A stretch of 64,000 nt of DNA from Bacteroidales bacterium UBA2861 (GTDB lineage Bacteria; Bacteroidota; Bacteroidia; Bacteroidales; UBA932), in NCBI GenBank assembly GCA_002350615.1, contig DEFD01000018.1, forward strand, positions 127,531 through 191,530, written 5' to 3'. The notes under the pieces were generated by a model that saw only the letters and a program-made list of their open reading frames with translations, was not told the DNA's origin and ran no database searches. Shown here in pieces: positions 8,860 to 15,091 of this stretch (position 1 is the stretch's first letter; the number at the start of each line of letters is the position of its first letter). A program made the translations under genes and the position numbers.

Positions 8860-9894
8860 CTACAGCAGCAGAAGGACCGCCGCCACATACAGAAGGAAGG
8901 CCTGGAACTGCAGATTGCCTTTGTTTTTGGCACGGACCATCATCTCCAGAGGGTCTGAATTCTGCATCTGCCGCAAAGCGGCCTGATCCGGTAGTGCGGA
9001 GCCCGACCACTTGCGTATCACCTGCCCGTCGGACAGGTAAGTTACTCCTCCGTTGGAGCGGTTGAGACTCATGAGCATGCGTTTGTCCGCGAAATAGCTG
9101 ATGCCGAGAAGCGCCGGAGAAGCCAGCCCACCCTCGATTTCGCCGGGAGCCGAAGCCACCAGCACGAAGGGTCTGAATCCAGCCGCGGAAGCCTTCCTTG
9201 CAAATGCCGACAAGCGGTCAGCCTGCCTTGCGGATATGCCTTCGGGCTTATAAACGGAAATCAGAACAGTCTTCCCTTCGAGGGCTTCCGCCTCAACATA
9301 TTCACCCGCGGCATCGTAGAAATAGAATTCAGCCGACGCATCCGCTCCCAGTTCCGTGCCCGTCTTGAGCGAAGTGAAATCCATGAGAGGGATCGAGAGG
9401 CAGGAATACAGGGTGAAGAGCAGCAGGGATACTGCTGCGAGCGCGAAACTTACATACTTCATTCTCTGCGCCTTACCATAATCCCTCAAGGGCAGGAAGG
9501 CAAGCGACCAGAGGGCGCAGAGCAGCAGATTCTTAACGAAAGTGCCGCCGTGGGACAGCTTGATGGCCTGGCCGAAACAGCCGCAGTCCATGGCCGGGTT
9601 CGCTATTAGGATGATGAAGGTGAGAATCGTAAATAAAGCGAGCAGGATCCCGGACACCATGGCGGTGACTCGGCGCCATACGCCTGCAATCAGCGCCGCA
9701 CCTGTCAGGGCTTCGGCAAGGGCGAAAGTCAGCCCGAGAAAGCCGGAGGCGAAGCGCAGGAAGGAAAGATGGAAGAAGGAAAGATAGTCCTGCAGCACCA
9801 GGGACGCACCCAGCGGGTCCATCAGCTTGAGGAGCCCGGCCACAAACAGCACCAGGCCCACGATGCAGGCGCATATCCTATTGAATCCGTTCAT
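8860..9894 (-). CDS. BT_3928-type DoxX membrane protein with thioredoxin-like half
   Basis: 344 residues. Residues 1-125 form a four-helix DoxX/MauE-type membrane domain (FVAGLLKLMDPLG, FALAEALTGAALIAGV, MDCGCFGQAIKLS). After a further helix near 140-160 the C-terminal 170 residues look like a periplasmic thioredoxin-like domain (KTVLISVYKPEG, LLGISYFADKRMLMSLNRSNGGVTYLSDGQVIRKW) without a CxxC pair. The combination is typical of the Bacteroidetes BT_3928 family; a role in redox partner delivery or envelope homeostasis is proposed for DoxX proteins but not shown for this family. The start overlaps the end of tmk by 17 bases, so the two are probably co-transcribed. Confidence 0.75.
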   Translation of the reverse strand: MNGFNRICACIVGLVLFVAGLLKLMDPLGASLVLQDYLSFFHLSFLRFASGFLGLTFALAEALTGAALIAGVWRRVTAMVSGILLALFTILTFIILIANPAMDCGCFGQAIKLSHGGTFVKNLLLCALWSLAFLPLRDYGKAQRMKYVSFALAAVSLLLFTLYSCLSIPLMDFTSLKTGTELGADASAEFYFYDAAGEYVEAEALEGKTVLISVYKPEGISARQADRLSAFARKASAAGFRPFVLVASAPGEIEGGLASPALLGISYFADKRMLMSLNRSNGGVTYLSDGQVIRKWSGSALPDQAALRQMQNSDPLEMMVRAKNKGNLQFQAFLLYVAAVLLLL

Positions 9895-10558
9895 CTATCA
9901 GGGCCTTCACTTTTGCAAATATATCGTCCGGAGGAAGCATTTCCCCGAATTCGTCGGAGCAGTCCACCACAAGGAGGGAAGGGTCTTCCGCCGCCTGGGT
10001 AAGGTACATTTTCCGCACTTTTTTCTGGAATTCTATATCCGCTTCATGGATGTCCTTATCATGCTGCAGATATGCCCTGTCGGCGCCTTTGCGCTCTTTT
10101 TCCAGGCTCTTCTTCACGAATCCTATGGGGACGTCCAGGAAGATATTTATGTCCGGGCGGGGTTCGCCGAACTGTCCGAATTCGGTATCGAGAATCCATT
10201 TCCGCAGTTCTTCGGCCTTGGCAGGATCCGCAAGTTTTGCGCACTGATAAGCTATATTGGAATAGACATAGCGGTCCAGGAGCACGGTTCCGCCATTTTC
10301 AAGCGTCTGCCTGATGCCTTCGGCGGCGCCATGACGGTCTTCCGCGAAGAGAAGGGCAACCAGCTGGGGGTGTACGGCGTCGTTGTTCCCGAATTCACCC
10401 CGCAGGAAACGGGAGATGAGATCTCCGTACACAGGGGCGTCGTAGCGCGGAAAATGCACATAATCGAATCCGGAGCATTTGCCGGAAAGGTATTTTTTAA
10501 GTTTTTTGACCTGGGTCGATTTTCCTGCGCCATCAAGGCCTTCCAATACTATCAGCAT
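9878..10558 (-). CDS. tmk: Thymidylate kinase
   Basis: Phosphorylates dTMP to dTDP with ATP in the cytoplasm, an essential step of dTTP synthesis. The P-loop is LEGLDGAGKST near the N-terminus, followed by the dTMP-site motif YVHFPRY and the DRYVYSNIAYQ (DRY/H) motif. The ATG at 10558 is preferred over an in-frame codon at 10618 because homologues begin just before LIVLEGLDG and because a -7 promoter box lies between the two. The product is 226 residues, normal for the family. Confidence 0.93.
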   Translation of the reverse strand: MLIVLEGLDGAGKSTQVKKLKKYLSGKCSGFDYVHFPRYDAPVYGDLISRFLRGEFGNNDAVHPQLVALLFAEDRHGAAEGIRQTLENGGTVLLDRYVYSNIAYQCAKLADPAKAEELRKWILDTEFGQFGEPRPDINIFLDVPIGFVKKSLEKERKGADRAYLQHDKDIHEADIEFQKKVRKMYLTQAAEDPSLLVVDCSDEFGEMLPPDDIFAKVKALIDERIQ

Positions 10559-10565
10559 ATCTTTG

Positions 10566-10573
10566 CAAAGATA
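10566..10573 (-). promoter_or_regulatory. -7 box TATCTTTG for tmk
   Basis: On the - strand TATCTTTG is followed by 7 bases and then the tmk ATG. It argues for the downstream start codon and for a near-leaderless message. The -33 region overlaps the left arm of the long inverted repeat at 10592. Confidence 0.45.
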
Positions 10574-10591
10574 TATAATTTTCGCATAAGT

Positions 10592-10681
10592 GCATCCGGC
10601 TGGCAAGCGGTCTGACATCCGCTACCGCCACGCACAGGCCAGCGCAATAAAACTGCGTCAGACCGCTTGCCAGCCGGATGC
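10592..10681. repeat. 25-bp perfect inverted repeat with 40-base loop
   Basis: The arm 10592-10616 is the exact reverse complement of 10657-10681; the loop 10617-10656 is 40 bases. It fills the gap between the end of folP and the start of tmk. No T-run adjoins it, so it is not a standard terminator; a REP/BIME-like intergenic element or a mobile hairpin is possible. Confidence 0.85.
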
Positions 10682-10697
10682 GGCATTTAAAGATATG

Positions 10698-11426
10698 CTA
10701 TAGTAATTGGGGAAAAGCGTGGCAGCGGAGGATGTCGGCGCCGTTGGCGACGGCAAGGGCCTCGGCGGCGGGGGTATCGCCTTTAGTGAAGCGCTTGTCG
10801 GCCACTCCTGCAAGGATGGGCCTGCCGAAATGCCTGAATGCCCCGAGCCCCCGCAGAAGCTCCCAGTTCTGATCCACGGTCTTCGCGAAACCGAAGCCAG
10901 GATCCAATATCCAGTCCCGGATTCCGAAGGCTTCGGCCTTTGCGGAAAAGTCCCGGAAATAGTCGTCCACCGCCTTCACAACCCCCTGGGGATAGTCACA
11001 GAGCGAATCCATGCTTCGGGGATTACCCCTTTTATGCATGGCCACATAGCCGAGCCCCAACTCCCCAACCAGGGGCAGCATCTCCGCATCGTCCTCCCCC
11101 GCAGAAATATCGTTCACAGTGAAATGGCCGATGAGCCCGTAGGCCCTGCGCGCCAGCTCGGCGGAAGTGATGTCAAGGGAATATCGCCCTTCGGGAAGAC
11201 GCTTCAATACCGGTTCCAGCAGCTTCCACTGCAGTTCGACATCCACGTCGGCCGCACCGGGGCGGGTGGAAACGGGCCCTATGTCAACCATCCATGCCCC
11301 GGCATCGAACCATTCCCGGATCCTGCGGAGGGCATCTTCAGTCCCTGAAGCTATGCTGCCAGCAAAAAAGGAATCGTGAGAAAGATTCACGATTCCCATC
11401 ACCTTGATATTTCCGCTGCCGGACAT
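10698..11426 (-). CDS. folP: Dihydropteroate synthase
   Basis: Condenses pABA with dihydropterin pyrophosphate in folate synthesis; it is the sulfonamide target. The 242-residue TIM barrel shows KVMGIVNLSHDSF, the pterin-site VDIGPVSTRPGA, VNDISAG, AMHKRG and WILDPGFGFAKT. The usual SRKSF loop is VADKRF here and the last motif is ILRCHA rather than R-V-H, moderate divergence also seen in other Bacteroidetes. At 242 residues it is shorter than the usual 270-280. It overlaps the stop of the upstream CPBP protease by one base (TGATG), which suggests translational coupling. Confidence 0.9.
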   Translation of the reverse strand: MSGSGNIKVMGIVNLSHDSFFAGSIASGTEDALRRIREWFDAGAWMVDIGPVSTRPGAADVDVELQWKLLEPVLKRLPEGRYSLDITSAELARRAYGLIGHFTVNDISAGEDDAEMLPLVGELGLGYVAMHKRGNPRSMDSLCDYPQGVVKAVDDYFRDFSAKAEAFGIRDWILDPGFGFAKTVDQNWELLRGLGAFRHFGRPILAGVADKRFTKGDTPAAEALAVANGADILRCHAFPQLL

Positions 11427-12313
11427 CAGTCCTCAAAAAGCGGCTTGACCACCTCGAAATTGCCGGAGGCAGGGGTTTCGATGCGGCGGAAAGCAAGAAT
11501 CACCAGCGCAAGCAGAAGGATGCAGGCGCAGAACACAAGCCAATAGCCGCTGCCAAGCACATCGAGCCAGGTCTCGCAGTCCTTCAGAGACTCTATGTGC
11601 CCGATTATCAGGGCCATGGTATTGTTGGTGAAGTGCATCAGCATGGTAAGCCTGAGCGAACCGGTCTTGTAATAGACCCATCCAAAGAGGATACCCAACG
11701 CGAAAGCGGGGATGGCCTGCCAGGGATTCATGTGGATGACGGCGAAGAATAACGCGGACACGGCAATCGCTATCCAGGGGCGCGTTCCGCGGGCAAGGAG
11801 CCCGCGCAGCACCATTCCCCTGCACAGCCATTCCTCGAAGAACGGAGCGAAAATGCTTACGCAGAGGAAGTTGACCCAGAAGCTGCCGGTAGTCATGCTT
11901 TTCAAAGCACTCTCAAGCCATTCCGGCATGGGCGGCATCAGCGAATTCACCGCATCGCAGCAAAGCGCGGCGGCGAGGGTCGCAAGCACCACCAAAAGGG
12001 CGGAAAGGGCTCCGCCGAGCGGGGCGAAGAAGGAATTGTCCAGCAGAAGTCCCTTCTCCGTCATGGAGGCACGGCGGCTGCGGCCGGAAGCCCAGAGCAT
12101 GGGGAAGATGAACATCAGCGGATAGGACACAAGCATCCCATATTCTCCGCCTTTTTCAGCACCGAGAATGGCGACGAAAGGTATGTTGACAAGATTGCCC
12201 GCAAGCGCTCCGAGCAGGAGCATCCCCAGAAGTATAAATATGTCGGCCACTCCCGGAATGCACCAGGTGTAGTGGCCGAACACATTGTAATTGCCGCGTT
12301 TTGTCCTTGCCAT
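11426..12313 (-). CDS. CPBP-family intramembrane metalloprotease
   Basis: A multi-pass membrane protein with the three CPBP (type II CAAX prenyl endopeptidase/Abi) motifs: EEWLCRG, FFAVIHMNPWQ and the late His in MLMHFTNN, which ligate a catalytic metal within the membrane. In bacteria these proteases process membrane peptides or act in immunity to bacteriocins; the substrate here is unknown. The ATG at 12313 was taken because it abuts the stop of the nucleotidyltransferase gene (12315) and avoids a 21-residue non-homologous extension. It forms a - strand run with folP and tmk. Confidence 0.85.
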   Translation of the reverse strand: MARTKRGNYNVFGHYTWCIPGVADIFILLGMLLLGALAGNLVNIPFVAILGAEKGGEYGMLVSYPLMFIFPMLWASGRSRRASMTEKGLLLDNSFFAPLGGALSALLVVLATLAAALCCDAVNSLMPPMPEWLESALKSMTTGSFWVNFLCVSIFAPFFEEWLCRGMVLRGLLARGTRPWIAIAVSALFFAVIHMNPWQAIPAFALGILFGWVYYKTGSLRLTMLMHFTNNTMALIIGHIESLKDCETWLDVLGSGYWLVFCACILLLALVILAFRRIETPASGNFEVVKPLFED

Positions 12314-12314
12314 A

Positions 12315-13247
12315 TCAATAAAGGGGGCTGGGATATACGCCTTCCTCCACGAGCTTCGCGAATTTCTCCACGACACCCGGACGGTCCTCCTTGTAGGTTA
12401 CGCCGAACCAGTGGGAAGGAGTCGAGAGCACCTCGGTGGATGCGCTGCCGTCCTTGATCATGCAGTCGATGGCGAAAGGAATGTAGAATTCCTTCTTGGG
12501 CTCGTTGATATTGAGTTTCAGGAAGTCCTCGAAAATGCGTGCGCTCTTTTCGAAATAGTCGGGGGTGAAGCCCCACATGTTCATCGAGCAGAGAGCCTGT
12601 CCGTCGAGGGTGATGTGCTTTTCACCGTTCACGGAGTTGTCCCCGTACACGGCGCCGTCGGCCTCCTTGGCAATGTTGAGATGCTCGGCGACGCCTGTAA
12701 GATGGTGATTCTCATCGTAGTAGCAGATTCCGCGGGAAACGCTTCCGGAATCGGAAAGGGTATGGTCAAGCTCGAAACCGACCACGGAATAGACGCCCTG
12801 GGTGTTTTCGTGTGCACGGAGCCAGTCGCCGAGGATACGGAAGGATTCCTTGCCGTAGTAGTCGTCGCCGTTGATCACCGCGAAAGGTTCGTGGATGACG
12901 TCCTTCGCCATGAGGACCGCGTGGGCGGTGCCCCAAGGTTTCTCACGGGCGGGATTCAGGACGAAGCCGGCCGGAATCTTGTCAAGTTCCTGGGTCACGA
13001 AGACGAATTCGAGAGGGGTGCCGTCAATACATTTCACATGGGCGTATTTCTTGGCGACGAGCTGTTTCATATCTTCGAGAAAATACTCACGCACAATATA
13101 AACCACCTTGCCGAATCCGGCCTTCACCGCATCGTAGATGGAATAATCTATGATGGTTTCTCCTGACGGGCCGAGTCCGTCCATCTGCTTCAGGCCGCCG
13201 TAACGGCTGCCCATTCCTGCTGCAAGTACAAGTAATGTAGGTTTCAT
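12315..13247 (-). CDS. Sugar-phosphate/NTP nucleotidyltransferase
   Basis: 310 residues. The N-terminal LVLAAGMGSRYGGLKQMDGLGPSGETIIDYSIYDA is the nucleotide-binding loop of NTP_transferase proteins, and AVINGDDYYGKESF supplies the metal-binding aspartates. The family transfers an NMP moiety to a sugar phosphate or phosphocholine-type acceptor. The substrate is not evident; this Bacteroidetes subgroup is usually annotated only as nucleotidyltransferase. It starts 3 bases downstream of the FtsB-like gene and leads into the CPBP gene. Confidence 0.85.
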   Translation of the reverse strand: MKPTLLVLAAGMGSRYGGLKQMDGLGPSGETIIDYSIYDAVKAGFGKVVYIVREYFLEDMKQLVAKKYAHVKCIDGTPLEFVFVTQELDKIPAGFVLNPAREKPWGTAHAVLMAKDVIHEPFAVINGDDYYGKESFRILGDWLRAHENTQGVYSVVGFELDHTLSDSGSVSRGICYYDENHHLTGVAEHLNIAKEADGAVYGDNSVNGEKHITLDGQALCSMNMWGFTPDYFEKSARIFEDFLKLNINEPKKEFYIPFAIDCMIKDGSASTEVLSTPSHWFGVTYKEDRPGVVEKFAKLVEEGVYPSPLY

Positions 13248-13250
13248 ATC

Positions 13251-13571
13251 TTATTTTGTTAAATAAACGTCGTCTCCGGGCTCCGCGAAATGATAGCGTT
13301 CGCGGGCAAGGGTTTCAAGAGTGTCACGGTCGTTGGAGAGGATTGCTATCTGCTTGTCCAGTTCATTGATTTCCCGGCGGTAATACTGCATCTGGCGCTC
13401 CTGGCGGCGGATTGTAAAGCCGGCCTGGATCCATCGCACCACGCTGTCCTTCTTCACGAAAATGAAGAAAAGGAAGATCGCCGAGAGGATGATGGCATAG
13501 CGGACGAAAGAACGGAGTTCCGCATTGGACCCGTCCTTTTCCTTCTTCCAAAGATTCTTATACCATTTCAC
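13251..13571 (-). CDS. Septum formation initiator, FtsB/DivIC-like
   Basis: A small bitopic division protein: a basic N-terminus (KWYKNLWKKEK), one membrane helix (YAIILSAIFLFFIFV), and a coiled coil (RRQERQMQYYRREINELDKQIAILSNDRDTLETLARERYHFAEPGDDVYL). This layout matches FtsB/DivIC, which bridges FtsL and FtsQ in the divisome. An in-frame ATG exists at 13670, but it lies inside the divergent esterase gene. The GTG at 13571 is preferred because TTTTG-N20-TATATTCG ends 4 bases before it. That would make the message leaderless with a GTG start. Confidence 0.75.
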   Translation of the reverse strand: MKWYKNLWKKEKDGSNAELRSFVRYAIILSAIFLFFIFVKKDSVVRWIQAGFTIRRQERQMQYYRREINELDKQIAILSNDRDTLETLARERYHFAEPGDDVYLTK

Positions 13572-13575
13572 ACTG

Positions 13576-13608
13576 CGAATATAATTTCTTTTGCGATAAT
13601 GTCCAAAA
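13576..13608 (-). promoter_or_regulatory. Promoter TTTTG-N20-TATATTCG for the ftsB-like gene
   Basis: On the - strand TTTTG is at 13608-13604 and TATATTCG at 13583-13576, 20 bases apart. It is interleaved with the divergent promoter at 13590-13621, so the two cannot be occupied at once. Confidence 0.55.
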
Positions 13609-13621
13609 GTTGGTAAATTTG
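13590..13621 (+). promoter_or_regulatory. Promoter TTTG-N20-TAAATTTG for the esterase gene
   Basis: TTTG at 13590-13593 and TAAATTTG at 13614-13621 match the Bacteroidetes consensus with 20-base spacing. The esterase ATG follows 23 bases after the -7 box. Confidence 0.65.
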
Positions 13622-13644
13622 GAGCCGGAATAAAATTAAATTTT

Positions 13645-15081
13645 ATGTCAAGAAAGTTTTTCCTGTCCATCGCCGCGGCCCTCGTTTCCCTGGCCGCCGC
13701 CGCGAGAGTTCAGCTCCCCAACATTATCGGGGACAACATGGTTCTGCAACGTGAAAGCAAGGTGGCACTGTGGGGAAGCGCCAAAGCCAACGCGAAGGTG
13801 GTCATCGCTCCTTCATGGACCAAGGCGAAGACCAGCGTCACGGCCGACGGCGACGGCAAATGGAGCGCCCGCATACAGACTCCCGAAGCTGGAGGCCCGT
13901 ACGAGATCAGTTTCAGCGACGGCGAGAAGACTACGCTCAAGAACATCCTCATCGGCGAGGTCTGGTTCTGCGGAGGGCAGTCCAACATGGAGATGCCCGT
14001 AAAGGGTTTCAGCGGCCAGCCCGTGGAAGGAGCGCTTGATGTCATCATGGACGCCAGTCCCGCCACCCCCATCCGTATGTGCACCAGCAAACGCAATGCG
14101 AGCTGCACTCCGGCTGAGGAGAACCAGCTGAAATGGCAGGAGAACACCCCCGAAGCCGTGGCGAACACGAGTTCCGTGGCGTATTTCTTCGCCAGGCAGC
14201 TCTGCAGGACCCTCGGAGTGCCGGTGGGCGTCATTTCCTGCAACTGGGGCGGCAGCGCCATCGAAGCTTGGATCAGCAAGGATTATATCGACAGGGATTT
14301 CAAGGGAGAATTCGACCTTTCCTACCTCGAGCAGGGAATCACTCCCAAGAACCGTCCCCATCAAAAGCCAACCCTTCTTTTCAACGGCATGGTCAAGCCC
14401 ATCGTTCCCTTCACTTTCAAGGGCATCATCTGGTATCAGGGCGAGACCAACAGGGGCCGTGCGGAGCAATATCTGAGGCTCAGCAAGACCTACGTGGAGA
14501 TGATGAGGGCCGTCTGGGAAAATCCCGAAATGCCTTTCTATGCCGTCCAGATAGCCCCTTACCGCTATAACGATCCGGAAGACTTCAAGAGCGGCTTCCT
14601 GGAGGAAGCGCAGATGAAGGCCGCCCAGCAGATTCCCCATGCAGGAATCGCGACCACTCTGGACATCGGCGACCCCTACACCATCCATCCTGCCAAGAAA
14701 AAGGAGGTCGGACAGCGCCTTGCTGCCCTCGCCCTCGAAAACGATTATGGTTTCAAGGGTATCCACTCCAGGGCCCCTGAATTCAAGGAAATGACAGTCA
14801 AGGACGGCAAAATCATACTTTCATTCGACGTCTTCGGCGATTCCCTGGCCCCCATCAGCAAGGAACTCGAAGGGTTCGAGGTCGCCGGCGCGGACAAAAC
14901 CTTCCACAAGGCCACTTCCGCCAAACTCGGCAAAGACCGCAAGAGCGTGGAGATTACTTGCGATGCGGTTCCCGAGCCGGTGGCAGTGAGGTACGCCTTC
15001 CGCAACCTTTCCTCCGCCAGCATATACAACAGCATGTGCCTGCCGGTAGGACCTTTCCGCACCGACGACTGGGACGAATAG
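13645..15081 (+). CDS. Sialate O-acetylesterase-type SGNH esterase
   Basis: 478 residues with a signal peptide (FFLSIAAALVSLAAAARVQL). Ser113 in GGQSNMEMP is the SGNH nucleophile; SCNWGGSAIEAW and IIWYQGETNRGRAEQY carry the oxyanion-hole and block III residues. The domain order (immunoglobulin-like N-terminal strands, then the SASA hydrolase) fits carbohydrate acetylesterases that remove acetyl groups from sialic acid or, in gut Bacteroidetes, from xylan-type glycans. The action is periplasmic. The putative porin gene begins 10 bases downstream on the same strand and may be co-transcribed. Confidence 0.88.
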   Translation: MSRKFFLSIAAALVSLAAAARVQLPNIIGDNMVLQRESKVALWGSAKANAKVVIAPSWTKAKTSVTADGDGKWSARIQTPEAGGPYEISFSDGEKTTLKNILIGEVWFCGGQSNMEMPVKGFSGQPVEGALDVIMDASPATPIRMCTSKRNASCTPAEENQLKWQENTPEAVANTSSVAYFFARQLCRTLGVPVGVISCNWGGSAIEAWISKDYIDRDFKGEFDLSYLEQGITPKNRPHQKPTLLFNGMVKPIVPFTFKGIIWYQGETNRGRAEQYLRLSKTYVEMMRAVWENPEMPFYAVQIAPYRYNDPEDFKSGFLEEAQMKAAQQIPHAGIATTLDIGDPYTIHPAKKKEVGQRLAALALENDYGFKGIHSRAPEFKEMTVKDGKIILSFDVFGDSLAPISKELEGFEVAGADKTFHKATSAKLGKDRKSVEITCDAVPEPVAVRYAFRNLSSASIYNSMCLPVGPFRTDDWDE

Positions 15082-15091
15082 AAGGCTGCCG

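Noticed and set aside
9533..9874. An overlapping - strand frame within the DoxX-type gene
   Set aside because: Arg/Pro/Cys-rich shadow frame; the DoxX frame has clear membrane helices.
13572..13670. Upstream ATG start for the FtsB-like gene
   Set aside because: It would overlap the divergent esterase gene and its promoter; conserved sequence starts at the GTG.
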